This document shows, piece after piece, positions 26,582 through 35,738 of a stretch of DNA of 64,000 nucleotides. The translations under genes and the position numbers were made by a program. The notes under the pieces were generated by a model. The model saw only the letters and a program-made list of their open reading frames with translations. It was not told the DNA's origin and did not search any database. The stretch comes from Hafnia alvei (lineage in GTDB: Bacteria > Pseudomonadota > Gammaproteobacteria > Enterobacterales > Enterobacteriaceae), in NCBI RefSeq assembly GCF_964063325.1, contig NZ_OZ061315.1:3286001-3350000 (forward strand), given 5' to 3'. Within the stretch, counting starts at the first letter, position 1; the number at the start of each line of letters is the position of its first letter.

Positions 26582-28033
26582 ATGGCCAAAATAACGGATG
26601 CCACCATCGCGCAAATTTTGGCGAACGTAGGGGGCCACAGTAACATCACCCTCTGCGGACATTGCATGACGCGACTCCGCCTCACCTTGGCCGATCGCGC
26701 TCGTGTTAATCACGCAGAATTGAAAAAAATCGCCGGCGTCATGGGCGTGATTGAAGGCAACGATCAGCTGCAAATTGTGCTTGGCCCAGGCAAGGCACAA
26801 ACCGCCAGTGAAATGATGAACGTGAGTCTTAGCCAACCGCAGTCACAGGCCGATAGCAACACGTCGGAATCTGATTTGAATGCCCTTGCGGCGGAAAATA
26901 AAAAGCAGCTCAAGAGTAAGCAAAATAACGCCTTTCACAGTTTTTTGACGAAGTTTGCGACTATTTTCACCCCGCTCATTCCCGGATTTATCGCCGCGGG
27001 TCTGTTGCTCGGCATCGCAACGCTGCTCCAGCAAACCTTGATACTCGAAGGTGAAGTCGCGCCAATTTGGCTCATCGGCCTGATTGGCTATATGAAAACC
27101 TTCAGCGTAGGCTTATTTACCTTCCTGAGTATCCTCATTGGTTTTAATACCCAAAAAGCCTTTGGCGGAACCGGCGTTAATGGCGCCATCATCGCGTCGT
27201 TATTTATTCTGCGTTACAGCGCAGAAGGCACCGTGGGCTACTACGCCGGGATCGATAACTTCTTTGGTTTGGTAATAGACCCGAGAGGCAATATCATCGG
27301 CGTGCTGTTAGCCTGTATGCTCGGTGCGTGGATTGAGCGCAAAGTGCGTAAAGTTATTCCTGATAACTTGGATATGATCCTCACGTCCTCCATTACGCTG
27401 CTTATCACCGGTGCCATAACCTACGTGGTTATCATGCCAATCGGTGTCGAACTGTTTAAAGGCATGTCTTGGCTGTTTCTGCATTTAAACGGCAATCCAT
27501 TCGGAACCGCATTATTGGCGGGGGTGTTCCTGATTGCGGTAGTATTTGGTATTCATCAGGGATTTGTACCGGTTTATTTTGCGTTGATGGATGCACAAGG
27601 TTTTAACTCATTGTTCCCGATCCTCGCGATGGCCGGTGGCGGACAGGTCGGCGCAGCGTTAGCGTTATATTTAAAAGCTAAACCGGGCTCTACGCTACGC
27701 ATGCAAATTAAGGGTGCTATATTTCCCGGCTTATTGGGTATTGGCGAACCGTTAATTTATGGTGTGACGCTGCCTCGCCTAAAACCGTTTATTACGGCCT
27801 GTGTCGGTGGTGCCGTGGGCGGATTCTTTATCGGTCTGGTCGCTTATATGGGATTGCCCATTGGTTTAAACACCGTATTTGGCCCGTCAGGCTTGGTTTC
27901 CATTCCGCTCATCACCTCATCACAGGGCATCTATGCCGGCATGCTGGTGTATGTGGTCGGCGTGGCTATTTCATATGCAGCAGGCTTTATTCTGACGCTG
28001 TTATTTGGCTGTAAAAACGTTGATTTGACGTAA
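26582..28033 (+). CDS. murP: MurNAc-specific PTS EIIBC component MurP
   Basis: A 483-residue PTS permease. The EIIB domain (about residues 1-90) has the phosphocysteine at C28 in CGHCMTRLRL. After an Asn/Gln/Lys-rich linker, the EIIC domain (about 115-480) has roughly ten membrane segments and the GIGEPLIYGVTLPRLKPF motif. It imports and phosphorylates N-acetylmuramic acid. There is no EIIA domain, so like E. coli MurP it must borrow EIIA-Glc (Crr). It lies 2 bp after murQ and is followed by a long hairpin. Confidence 0.94.
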   Translation: MAKITDATIAQILANVGGHSNITLCGHCMTRLRLTLADRARVNHAELKKIAGVMGVIEGNDQLQIVLGPGKAQTASEMMNVSLSQPQSQADSNTSESDLNALAAENKKQLKSKQNNAFHSFLTKFATIFTPLIPGFIAAGLLLGIATLLQQTLILEGEVAPIWLIGLIGYMKTFSVGLFTFLSILIGFNTQKAFGGTGVNGAIIASLFILRYSAEGTVGYYAGIDNFFGLVIDPRGNIIGVLLACMLGAWIERKVRKVIPDNLDMILTSSITLLITGAITYVVIMPIGVELFKGMSWLFLHLNGNPFGTALLAGVFLIAVVFGIHQGFVPVYFALMDAQGFNSLFPILAMAGGGQVGAALALYLKAKPGSTLRMQIKGAIFPGLLGIGEPLIYGVTLPRLKPFITACVGGAVGGFFIGLVAYMGLPIGLNTVFGPSGLVSIPLITSSQGIYAGMLVYVVGVAISYAAGFILTLLFGCKNVDLT

Positions 28034-28040
28034 TGATATT

Positions 28041-28072
28041 TAGCGCCATGTGTTCAGTAAACACATGGCGCT
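28041..28072 (+). terminator. Hairpin between convergent murP and clsC
   Basis: A perfect 14-bp stem (TAGCGCCATGTGTT and AACACATGGCGCTA) with a CAGT loop. There is no T-run on either side, but its position between convergent genes fits a bidirectional transcription barrier. Confidence 0.7.
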
Positions 28073-28080
28073 AACGACGG

Positions 28081-29535
28081 CTATAGCAACCACTCAATGG
28101 GTAAGTAATAAGCGATTCTGGCTAAAATACGTTTGTATAGCGGACTATCAGGCTCTTTATGATGAATTTTTTGTTCATCATTTTCATATTCGATCCAGTT
28201 AATTTTACGGCGCGGGGCAAGCACTAACTGAAAGGCTTTATCGTGCAGACTAGCAATAAAACGCTGATGGGTGGATGAGGTTAGCGACTCACTTTCAATC
28301 ACGAATCCCATCTCGGTATTTAGCCGAGCCGAACGCGGATCAAAATTAAATGAGCCAATAAAGACCAACTTACCGTCCACCGCAAAAGTTTTAGCATGCA
28401 AGCTGGAGCCAGAATGCCCAGTTAACCCCCGATCGCGTAAGCGCTCTTTACGTAAAGGCCGCTCGGTTTCATTGGCTTTCATTTCAAACAATTCAATACC
28501 GCAACGCAGCAGAGTTTTTCGCCATTTGGCGTAGCCCGCATGCACAATGGCCACATCGTTTGCCGCAAGAGAATTGGTGAGCACCGTCATTTTCACCCCC
28601 TGCCGCGCTAAATAAACCAGCTGTGATACACCGGTGCGCGTAGGGACAAAATAGGCTGAGATAATATCCATACTCACTTTTGGCTCACCAATCATCTTAA
28701 ATAGACGAGAAGCCATTAGTGCTTTGGTGGCCAATTCTCCACGTCCTTTAAGGGGATCATCGCTGAACAGCTGCACTTTTGCCCACGTCAGCGGCAGCTC
28801 ATTATTCTCCATTTTACGGGCTAAGTACTTATCACGCAGACGCTTTAAATACTCTTTGGCGCGCGCTCTACCGCCAACTTCTTCAATCGTTAGGCCATGC
28901 AGAAATAGTTTTTCCGAGGCTTTGCCCAAAATATCTTCCGCTGGTGATACACACGCTGAAGTCCAATAACGTTCGAAATCCTGACAGACATCCGCAACAA
29001 CGTTGCCCACGGCCAACACGTCTAAATCAGAAAAAAGCGGCTGTTCACCAATACCAAAATATTCATCCCCCACATTGCGCCCGCCGACGATAGTCGCCTG
29101 CCTATCGAACGTCATACTTTTATTGTGCATGCGCCGATTAAGTCTTTTAAAATCGGTTAAATAGCACAGACAGCGCATGCGCCGAAGCGGGAAAGGGTTG
29201 AAAAGTTTTACGCTAATATTGGGGTGCGCGTTGAGACGGCGCAGCGATTCATCCAAACCACCGGTGTTGTTGTCATCCAGCAGTAAACGTACTTTTACCC
29301 CGCGCTCAGCGGCGCGGAATAATGCACTGAACAGCAATCGCCCCGAGAGATCGTTGTGCCAGATGTAATACTGCACATCCAGCGTTTTCTCAGCCATGTT
29401 GGTCAGCAAATATCGCGCCGCGAAAGCGTCGTTACCCTCTTCCAAAGGATAGACGCCGCTTAACTCAGGATGGCAATCGCATAGCGGTTGGATAAGTCGG
29501 GCTAAACGCGTAGCTCGATATTGTGTTTTGTTCAT
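28081..29535 (-). CDS. clsC: Cardiolipin synthase C (YmdC-like phospholipase D)
   Basis: A 484-residue phospholipase-D superfamily enzyme with two HKD motifs: RRMHNKSMTFDRQATIVGGRNVGDEYFG and SSLHAKTFAVDGKLVFIGSFNFDPRSARLNTEMGFVIES. E. coli ClsC uses phosphatidylethanolamine and phosphatidylglycerol to make cardiolipin in the inner membrane. Overall sequence, including the start (NDAFAARYLLTNMAEKTLDVQYYIWHNDLSGRLL) and the end (LARIAYYLPIEWLL), matches E. coli YmdC as I remember it. In E. coli it follows ymdB; no macrodomain gene is adjacent here. No signal peptide. Confidence 0.9.
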   Translation of the reverse strand: MNKTQYRATRLARLIQPLCDCHPELSGVYPLEEGNDAFAARYLLTNMAEKTLDVQYYIWHNDLSGRLLFSALFRAAERGVKVRLLLDDNNTGGLDESLRRLNAHPNISVKLFNPFPLRRMRCLCYLTDFKRLNRRMHNKSMTFDRQATIVGGRNVGDEYFGIGEQPLFSDLDVLAVGNVVADVCQDFERYWTSACVSPAEDILGKASEKLFLHGLTIEEVGGRARAKEYLKRLRDKYLARKMENNELPLTWAKVQLFSDDPLKGRGELATKALMASRLFKMIGEPKVSMDIISAYFVPTRTGVSQLVYLARQGVKMTVLTNSLAANDVAIVHAGYAKWRKTLLRCGIELFEMKANETERPLRKERLRDRGLTGHSGSSLHAKTFAVDGKLVFIGSFNFDPRSARLNTEMGFVIESESLTSSTHQRFIASLHDKAFQLVLAPRRKINWIEYENDEQKIHHKEPDSPLYKRILARIAYYLPIEWLL

Positions 29536-29622
29536 GATTACCCCTAACCCGCTTTAATCGCCGCCATGCATCAAACATTAGATACTGGCGACAATTAAAG
29601 ATAGGGGCAACTATAATTATGC

Positions 29623-30300
29623 TTAGGTTACGATTTCCAAGGCCTGCGTTACACATTGCTCCAGCGTTTTCATCGCACTGCTATAATCGCGGTCAGGTTT
29701 AAACAAACCAGCAGTACCTAAGATAAAATAATCTACGTCACGGGCCAATGTACTAACAACCTGCGGCGATATTGCACCATCTACGGCAATCTGAGCACTG
29801 CTACCGTGTTGATGTAACATTTTTCTCAAACGACTAATTTTATCAATAGCGCTATGAATAAATGGCTGGCCTGCAAAACCTGGATTGACCGACATCACTA
29901 ACACAACATCCACGACATCTAACACTTCCTCCAAAATACTCAGTGAAGTACCAGGATTAATCGCCACGCCGGCCTTAACACCACGTTGGCGAATATGAGT
30001 TAGCGTACGGTGCAAATGAATCGGCGCTTCCGCATGAACATAAATAATACTACAACCGAGATCTGCAAATTTATCAATATAACAATCAGGATTAGACACC
30101 ATTAAGTGAACGTCATAGGGGATCGTAGCTAACTTAGCCACCGCTTTTACATCCTCAATGCCTAATGCAAAGTTAGGTACAAAGTGTCCATCCATAATAT
30201 CAATATGAAACATGGCTGCGCCTGCGCTTTCTAGACGCTGAATTTCATGGCTCAACTGAGAAAAATCTACACACATTAATGAGGGACAAAAATTCGTCAT
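29623..30300 (-). CDS. AlsE-like ketohexose/ketopentose-5-phosphate 3-epimerase
   Basis: A 225-residue TIM-barrel epimerase of the ribulose-phosphate 3-epimerase family. Metal and catalytic residues are in place: FHIDIMDGHFVPNFALG, VHLMVSNPD, MSVNPGFAGQPFI and the second catalytic Asp in IAVDGAIS. The N-terminal SLMCVDF matches AlsE (SLMCMDL), which interconverts D-allulose-6-phosphate and fructose-6-phosphate, rather than the SILSADF of Rpe. It is the last gene of a PTS-rpiB-epimerase operon, 5 bp after rpiB. Substrate choice is inferred; D-ribulose-5-phosphate remains possible. Confidence 0.85.
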   Translation of the reverse strand: MTNFCPSLMCVDFSQLSHEIQRLESAGAAMFHIDIMDGHFVPNFALGIEDVKAVAKLATIPYDVHLMVSNPDCYIDKFADLGCSIIYVHAEAPIHLHRTLTHIRQRGVKAGVAINPGTSLSILEEVLDVVDVVLVMSVNPGFAGQPFIHSAIDKISRLRKMLHQHGSSAQIAVDGAISPQVVSTLARDVDYFILGTAGLFKPDRDYSSAMKTLEQCVTQALEIVT

Positions 30301-30305
30301 GCTAA

Positions 30306-30746
30306 TTATTCCCCTTCAAGCTGAGTAATCATATTCACACGAGTTTGATGGCGCTCTCCTTCAAACTCAGCGTTCAACCATTCATCTACAATCATTTTGG
30401 CAAGTTCTGCACCAATCACCCGCGAGCCAAAAGCCAAAATATTCGTATTATTATGCTGACGTGAAAGTTTAGCTGAATATGGTTCACTGCAGACCACCGC
30501 TCTGATCCCATGAACTTTATTTGCTGCAATCGAAATACCAATGCCTGAACCACAGATAAGAATACCGAGATCCGCTTCACCAGAAGCCACCGTTCTCGCC
30601 ACTGCTTCAGCATAAATGGGGTAATCAGTTCGGCTCTCTGAATGAGTACCTTTATCGAGAATATCGACTCCACGCTTTTCCAAATGTGAAATTATGGATG
30701 GTTTTAAAATAAATCCAACGTGATCACAACCAATGGCGATTTTCAT
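30306..30746 (-). CDS. rpiB: Ribose/allose-6-phosphate isomerase RpiB
   Basis: A 146-residue RpiB-type aldose-ketose isomerase. The active-site Cys lies in GILICGSGIGISIAANK (residue 65), with GCDHVGFILKP at the N-terminus and the conserved CSEPYSAKLSRQHNNTNILAFGSRVIG. It is very close to E. coli RpiB, which acts on both ribose-5-phosphate and allose-6-phosphate and belongs to the allose regulon. Here it sits between a PTS permease and an AlsE-like epimerase, giving a two-step route from a phosphorylated aldose to a central-metabolism ketose phosphate. Confidence 0.92.
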   Translation of the reverse strand: MKIAIGCDHVGFILKPSIISHLEKRGVDILDKGTHSESRTDYPIYAEAVARTVASGEADLGILICGSGIGISIAANKVHGIRAVVCSEPYSAKLSRQHNNTNILAFGSRVIGAELAKMIVDEWLNAEFEGERHQTRVNMITQLEGE

Positions 30747-30788
30747 TATTTCCCTTTATTCTTTAAAAAATTATAATTAATTAATGTG

Positions 30789-32396
30789 TTAAATTACTGC
30801 TTGTAGGCATTCATCTAAGTTTGATTTAATCAATGTGACATGTGGACCATATATAATTTGAACACCTTTCCCTTTCCGGATAACACCTCGAGCGCCCGAT
30901 TGTTTAAGCAGCACATCAGAAACTAAAGAATCATCGTTTACTGTAATTCTCAAACGAGTTGCACAGCAGTCTACATCCGAGATATTGCCCACTCCGCCTA
31001 GACCTTGAATAATTAACTCAGATACGCCATGGGTATTTCCCAACGGCTGTTTAGCTGATTTTTCTTTAGCAGCCGCTACATCTTTTCGTGTGTAAAGCTT
31101 AGTTTCTTCTCCACTTTCCTCTCGCCCTGGCGTTTTGAAGTTAAAGCGAGTAATAAGAAAACGGAAGCTAAAGTAATATGCCGGAAATAAAGGGATACCA
31201 ATCAGAATTGCATTCATCCAACTTGTTTTGGCATTACCTTGCATAACGCCAAATAAGAAGAAATCAATAAGGCTACCTGAAAACGTCTGTCCAACACCCA
31301 CATTAAACATGTGGCACAACATAAATGATAAGCCGGCCAGCAAGCAGTGCAACACGTACAGCAGCGGCGCAGCAAACAAGAACGAGAATTCAATCGGCTC
31401 AGTGATCCCTGTTAGCACGGCGGTCAACGTTGCTGAAAGCAATAGTCCTAATACTAGCTTACGGTTCTCGGGTTTTGCCGTGTGATAAATCGCTAAAGCG
31501 GCGCCAGGGATACCAAAGAGATAGAACGGGAATTTGCCCGCCATAAACCGAGTCGCTTCAACAGAGAAGTGCTGGGTGTTTGGGCTTGCCAATTCAGCGA
31601 AGAAAATATTCTGCGCCCCCGTGACAGTGACACCATCGATCACGGCAGTACCACCCAAACCAGTTTGCCAAAACGGCATATAAAACACGTGATGTAAGCC
31701 AAAAGGAATTAATGCACGCTCGATAAAGCCATATATAAACGTTCCGGCATAACCAGCGCGATTGACTAACCCCCCTAAATCCATAATGCCATGTTGAATA
31801 GTCGGCCAGATGTAAAACATCACCATGCCCACGATCACATAGGTCAACGCGGTAATGATGGGAATAAAGCGCGTACCGCCGAAGAATGAAAACACGGGCG
31901 GCAACTCAATTTTATAAAAACGATTATGTAGCGCCGCAACGCCAAGCCCAACCAAGACACCGCCGAATACGCCCATTTGTAGCGAGTTGATCCCAACACT
32001 CATGCCAAGCGCCCCGTCGACCATCGCACCGGGCTTCAGCAAACCATTCAACTCAAGCATGGCGTTGATCGTGGCATGCATGGTAAGAAAGCCGATAACC
32101 CCCGATATTGCCGCGACATCTTTCTCTTTCTTTGCCATTCCCATCGCCACACCGGCAGCAAATAAAATTGGCAAATTAGAAAATACAACACTCCCCGCAC
32201 TTTTCATTACTGTAAGCAATGCGTGAAGTACCGTGCCTTCACCAAGTAAGGATTGCAGCCCGTAGGATTCTATCGTAGTCACATTAGTAAAAGAGGCTCC
32301 GATACCGAGTAGCAGCCCTGCAACGGGCAATAGCGCAATAGGCAACATGAAGGAACGCCCTACGCGCTGGATGACGCCGAAAAATGATGATTTCAT
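30789..32396 (-). CDS. Glucose-family PTS EIICB (MalX/PtsG-like)
   Basis: A 535-residue PTS permease. The N-terminal EIIC domain (about 1-400) has the glucose/maltose family signatures LLPVAGLLLGIG, NLPILFAAGVAMGMAKKEKD, GFIERALIPFGLHHVFYMPFWQTG and TGITEPIEFSFLF. A Lys/Glu-rich linker leads to EIIB (about 455-535) with the phosphocysteine at 478 in DVDCCATRLRITV. There is no EIIA. The substrate is not revealed by the family alone; linkage to rpiB and an AlsE-like epimerase points to a rare aldose such as D-allose rather than glucose or maltose. Confidence 0.88.
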   Translation of the reverse strand: MKSSFFGVIQRVGRSFMLPIALLPVAGLLLGIGASFTNVTTIESYGLQSLLGEGTVLHALLTVMKSAGSVVFSNLPILFAAGVAMGMAKKEKDVAAISGVIGFLTMHATINAMLELNGLLKPGAMVDGALGMSVGINSLQMGVFGGVLVGLGVAALHNRFYKIELPPVFSFFGGTRFIPIITALTYVIVGMVMFYIWPTIQHGIMDLGGLVNRAGYAGTFIYGFIERALIPFGLHHVFYMPFWQTGLGGTAVIDGVTVTGAQNIFFAELASPNTQHFSVEATRFMAGKFPFYLFGIPGAALAIYHTAKPENRKLVLGLLLSATLTAVLTGITEPIEFSFLFAAPLLYVLHCLLAGLSFMLCHMFNVGVGQTFSGSLIDFFLFGVMQGNAKTSWMNAILIGIPLFPAYYFSFRFLITRFNFKTPGREESGEETKLYTRKDVAAAKEKSAKQPLGNTHGVSELIIQGLGGVGNISDVDCCATRLRITVNDDSLVSDVLLKQSGARGVIRKGKGVQIIYGPHVTLIKSNLDECLQAVI

Positions 32397-32725
32397 ATTA
32401 TTCCCTTGAGTTAGATCGTCGTTAAGCCAAAATCAACCCTGCATTTTTCTTTTTTTAGTATGAAAGCATGTGCCCTAAGGCGTTCCCCTGGTGAGGATTA
32501 ATTAAGCATACTTCACAAAAAATATTATTATTGTAAAGTAATAACGAAATCAAGTGATGTACTCGACAAACTTCACAAAATTTAGAGTTTTTGTGATTTT
32601 GCGTACTGTGTTTCTTTGTATGGTTTTATCTACCCAGTTTTTTTTGCCGGTAAAAATTCCAGGTATAGATACCTAAAAGGCTGTGATAAGATTTTGTAAG
32701 CGCTTAATCTAGTGGGAGATATAGG
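32397..32725. promoter_or_regulatory. Divergent control region of the PTS-rpiB-epimerase operon
   Basis: This 329-bp divergent region contains two direct copies of CTTCACAAAA 60 bp apart (32511-32520 and 32571-32580). The second forms an inverted repeat TCACAAAA-N8-TTTTGTGA (32573-32596). These are candidate operators for the RpiR-family protein encoded to the right. Confidence 0.5.
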
Positions 32726-33604
32726 ATGGATGTTATGCAAGATAGCGAGAATTCGCTCGCCATTGGGGCAAAGATAAAAATGTCACTCTCCCTGCTGAAC
32801 CCCACCGAACGGGGGATTGCAGAATGGCTGATAACCAAAGGTAACATCACAAAAAACACAAGCTTACGTGAAGTATCGCTTGCTTTGGAAGTCTCTGAAC
32901 CGTTAGTTGTTAAGGTGGCTAAAAAGATAGGCTATTCTGGATTTAGAGAGTTAAGACGTGCACTAGTCGCCTACTTTGATTCTTTGCCTTACGAAAAAGA
33001 AGAAGAGATCACAGAACAAGATAATCTAAATACCGTGTTAGATAAGGTGTTCAGCAATAGCATTCAAGCCTTAAAAGAAGCTCAGGCAGTCGCTGATACC
33101 CAAGTGATCAACGCAGCAGCAGCGCTTATTTATAAGGCCAAACACGTTGTGCTGCTTGGCGTAGGCGGTTCTTCATCAGTCTGTGAGGATTTTGAACACA
33201 AACTGCTACGCATAGGGGTACATAGCCATACCTATAGTGATTTTCACTTGATGCTGATGGTGGCATGCCAATTAACCGAAGAGGACGTTGTGATTGTGAT
33301 TTCACAATCAGGCGATACGCGTGAGCTATTAAATGCCGTAGAGATTGCTAAGCAACGTCGAGCGAACATTATCTGCATCACCAATGACAATGTTTCACCT
33401 CTTTCGCAACTATCTGATTTATCGATCTTTAGCCCTGCAATGAGCGGCCCAATACTGGGGCAAAATGCCGTAGCCCGCATTATTCAGCTGAACCTACTTG
33501 ATACGCTGTTTATCGCCATCTTGTTACAGGATTACCACCGCAATAAAGAAACACTTGAGCGCAGCATTGAGATTGTCGAACCGCTACATGGAAAACTTCG
33601 CTGA
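32726..33604 (+). CDS. RpiR-family transcriptional regulator of the adjacent PTS operon
   Basis: A 292-residue RpiR-type regulator. The N-terminal HTH includes KNTSLREVSLALEVSEPLVVKVAKKIGYSGFRELRRAL. The SIS domain (about 125-255) includes VVLLGVGGSSSVCEDFEHKLLRIGV and VIVISQSGDTRELLNAVEIAKQ. It diverges from the EIICB-rpiB-epimerase operon and is the obvious local repressor, parallel to E. coli RpiR (AlsR), which controls rpiB and the allose genes. The effector should be the phosphorylated sugar made by the PTS. It is not MurR, which is encoded separately at 24566. Confidence 0.88.
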   Translation: MDVMQDSENSLAIGAKIKMSLSLLNPTERGIAEWLITKGNITKNTSLREVSLALEVSEPLVVKVAKKIGYSGFRELRRALVAYFDSLPYEKEEEITEQDNLNTVLDKVFSNSIQALKEAQAVADTQVINAAAALIYKAKHVVLLGVGGSSSVCEDFEHKLLRIGVHSHTYSDFHLMLMVACQLTEEDVVIVISQSGDTRELLNAVEIAKQRRANIICITNDNVSPLSQLSDLSIFSPAMSGPILGQNAVARIIQLNLLDTLFIAILLQDYHRNKETLERSIEIVEPLHGKLR

Positions 33605-33777
33605 TGTTTCACCATAAATTACAGACTGCGCATTTTATCTTCCAGTGACTAAATGTTATACAGATCACACTATACTGCCAAAACCCTTTTAAAAGAGTAC
33701 AATACGCCATCGATTTTTGGGCCAATGTGCCCTGTATTCGCAACTTATTAATAGCGTGAATTAAAGGTGAGGTTGTT

Positions 33778-34413
33778 GTGTTTGAGAGCTATGGTGTACT
33801 CAATATCTGGACGTACGTTCTCGGTGCGATTTTCATCATTATGGTACCGGGGCCGAATACGCTGTTTGTACTCAAAACCGGTATTACACGCGGCGTTAAA
33901 GAAGGTTATAAAGCCGCGCTAGCGGTCTTTATCGGTGATGCGGTTTTAATCTTTTGCGCCTATATCGGCATCGCGTCGCTGATCCGCTCTTCTCCATTTT
34001 TATTTTCGCTGGTGAAAATGCTCGGCGCGCTCTATCTGCTCTATCTTGGATTGAAAATCCTGTACAGCACGCTGTCTAAAAAAGGCCAAAGCCAGAGTTC
34101 AACACACGAAGAACCCGAGCATGTTTTTCGTAAGGCGTTAACGCTGAGCTTAACCAACCCTAAGGCGATTCTGTTTTATGTGTCATTCTTCGTACAGTTC
34201 ATTGATATGAACTATGCACATAGCGGCATTTCCTTTGCGATTTTAGCGGTCATTTTAGAAATGATTAGCTTCTGCTACATGACGCTGTTGATCTTTTCCG
34301 GCGCTGCGCTGGCCCATTTCCTGAGCGAAAAGAAACGCCTCGCCAAACTGGGTAATTCTATGGTGGGTCTTTTGTTCCTCGGATTTGCCACTAAGCTGGC
34401 CACTTCTGCTTAA
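33778..34413 (+). CDS. leuE: Leucine efflux protein LeuE
   Basis: A 211-residue LysE/RhtB-type exporter with about six membrane helices. The sequence runs close to E. coli LeuE: YGVLNIWTYVLGAIFIIMVPGPNTLFVLKTG, FIGDAVLIF, LLYLGLKILY, LSLTNPKAILFYVSFFVQFID and LAKLGNSMVGLLF. E. coli LeuE exports leucine and related amino acids. The start is GTG, supported by the family N-terminus (MFESYG) and AAAGGTGAGG upstream. A rho-independent terminator follows. Confidence 0.92.
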   Translation: MFESYGVLNIWTYVLGAIFIIMVPGPNTLFVLKTGITRGVKEGYKAALAVFIGDAVLIFCAYIGIASLIRSSPFLFSLVKMLGALYLLYLGLKILYSTLSKKGQSQSSTHEEPEHVFRKALTLSLTNPKAILFYVSFFVQFIDMNYAHSGISFAILAVILEMISFCYMTLLIFSGAALAHFLSEKKRLAKLGNSMVGLLFLGFATKLATSA

Positions 34414-34432
34414 TGCGAAAACTGCTTGAAGC

Positions 34433-34460
34433 AAAAGGCTCCTTTTCAGGAGCCTTTTTT
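34433..34460 (+). terminator. Rho-independent terminator after leuE
   Basis: AAAAGGCTCC and GGAGCCTTTT pair across a TTTTCA loop, followed by TT. The stem is 10 bp and starts 19 bp after the leuE stop codon. Confidence 0.9.
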
Positions 34461-34760
34461 GCATGTTAGAGTCTCATATCAAATAATTTATAAAGTCATC
34501 GTTTGCTTTTCACTAATAACTGTTAGAAATCAAGAAAATTTATATCTCACTTTACAAATTTCATAATTCTTCCTTTCTTGTTTATTATCCACACAAGTTT
34601 TTACCAAATGTATATTTACTATTTTTTTATTGAGATAACTTTACAAAAAAATATTTATTCTTAGCCGTGAGCTATTCTTTTTATTTTTATGTCCAGTAGT
34701 ATTAATTACTCGTGAAATTATCTTTTTGTTTGTGCCACGCCACAGACTAAGGTGACCAGA
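34461..34760. other. AT-rich upstream region of the AraC-type regulator gene
   Basis: About 300 bp, very AT-rich, with no open frame. It presumably holds the promoter of the MarA/RamA-like gene. I could not find a confident operator by eye. Confidence 0.4.
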
Positions 34761-35114
34761 TTGAGTACTAAAGGACAACATCAGCAACTGGTAGAAACAC
34801 TGTCTGAATGGATAGAGCAGAATTTAGATAAACGTATCGTTATTGATGATATTGCCAAGCGGGCGGGATATTCAAAATGGTATCTACAGCGATTATTTAA
34901 AGAGGTAACAGGCGATAACTTGGCGTCTTATGTTCGCCATCGTCGATTGATGCGCGCCGCAGCGGAATTAAAACGAACGGATAAGAAAATTATGGATATA
35001 ACACTTCAGTACGGTTTTGAAAGCCAGCAAACCTTTACCCGCGCCTTCAAGCGACGTTTTGGAACTTCGCCAGGAGTCTTCAGGCAGGCACCATCCACAA
35101 TGCATGAAAATTAA
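34761..35114 (+). CDS. MarA/SoxS/RamA-like AraC-family regulator
   Basis: A 117-residue protein consisting only of the AraC-type double HTH, as in MarA, SoxS and RamA, which act as monomers without an effector domain. Diagnostic blocks are DIAKRAGYSKWYLQRLFKEVTGDNL, YVRHRRLMRAAAELKRTDKKIMDI and YGFESQQTFTRAFKRRFGTSPGVFR. Such proteins activate efflux and stress genes and raise antibiotic tolerance. The TTG at 34761 sits 8 bp after TAAGG and is the better start; a GTG at 34752 overlaps that ribosome site. It is not next to a MarR, SoxR or RamR gene, so which of these it corresponds to is open. Confidence 0.82.
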   Translation: MSTKGQHQQLVETLSEWIEQNLDKRIVIDDIAKRAGYSKWYLQRLFKEVTGDNLASYVRHRRLMRAAAELKRTDKKIMDITLQYGFESQQTFTRAFKRRFGTSPGVFRQAPSTMHEN

Positions 35115-35169
35115 AATGTACGATGATTCCTATAAGGCCAAATATTCGCTACCAGCCCTATTTATATCA

Positions 35170-35200
35170 GTGCCAAGGAGAAATATTCTCTCCTCGGCAC
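35170..35200. terminator. Bidirectional hairpin between the AraC-type gene and eco
   Basis: GTGCC-A-AGGAGA pairs with TCTCCT-C-GGCAC across a 7-nt loop. It lies between convergent genes and can serve both. T-tracts are weak. Confidence 0.7.
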
Positions 35201-35225
35201 TATTGATTGATCATTAAATAATGCG

Positions 35226-35738
35226 TTATTTCTTAACAGAATCTTGAATTTTAGTCTCTGCCTGCCACACACGGTATTTCACATCAACACCCTGCGGTAC
35301 ATATACCACGATTGGCAAACGGCTGTTGTAACGCTGCATGGCGGAATCACCCAAGTTTGCCGTAACAAACTGGCTATGTTTGGTGTTATCAGGGCAAGCC
35401 ATCATCGTTGAGGCTGGCTCCGAAATTTTTTCCATCACTAAGTAATCATAGCCCCAACCAGACAGCGTTTTGCTTTCCAGTTTGCCGCCCATCATATGGC
35501 GGTTGCAGTCTACATCCATTGTTTTACCGATCAGCAGCTCAACTTTGAAGTCATTCTCATTTTCCTGCTTCGGTAAATAAATGACCTGACGGGTCATGCC
35601 CTTTTCCGCTTGCGGATAAGGCGCAACCTTTTCCAGTGGCTGTTTGCTGAGATCGTCATTTGCGCCTGCGGTAGCCGCAATAGCACCGGCAGAAGAAGCC
35701 AATAATAAGCTAGCCAATACAGCTGAAACCTTGTTCAT
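35226..35738 (-). CDS. eco: Ecotin, periplasmic serine-protease inhibitor
   Basis: A 170-residue secreted protein with signal peptide MNKVSAVLASLLLASSAGAIA. Ecotin forms a dimer that inhibits trypsin, chymotrypsin, elastase and related proteases, protecting the cell in the host gut. The reactive loop STMMACPD with P1 Met is present, as are both disulfide cysteines (DVDCNRHMMGG and MMACPD). The end YNSRLPIVVYVPQGVDVKYRVWQAE is also conserved. Length is normal. Confidence 0.95.
   Translation of the reverse strand: MNKVSAVLASLLLASSAGAIAATAGANDDLSKQPLEKVAPYPQAEKGMTRQVIYLPKQENENDFKVELLIGKTMDVDCNRHMMGGKLESKTLSGWGYDYLVMEKISEPASTMMACPDNTKHSQFVTANLGDSAMQRYNSRLPIVVYVPQGVDVKYRVWQAETKIQDSVKK

Noticed and set aside
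30789..32396. Assignment of the EIICB as the main glucose transporter PtsG
   Set aside because: It is embedded with rpiB and an AlsE-like gene under an RpiR-type regulator, which does not fit ptsG; family resemblance alone does not fix the substrate.
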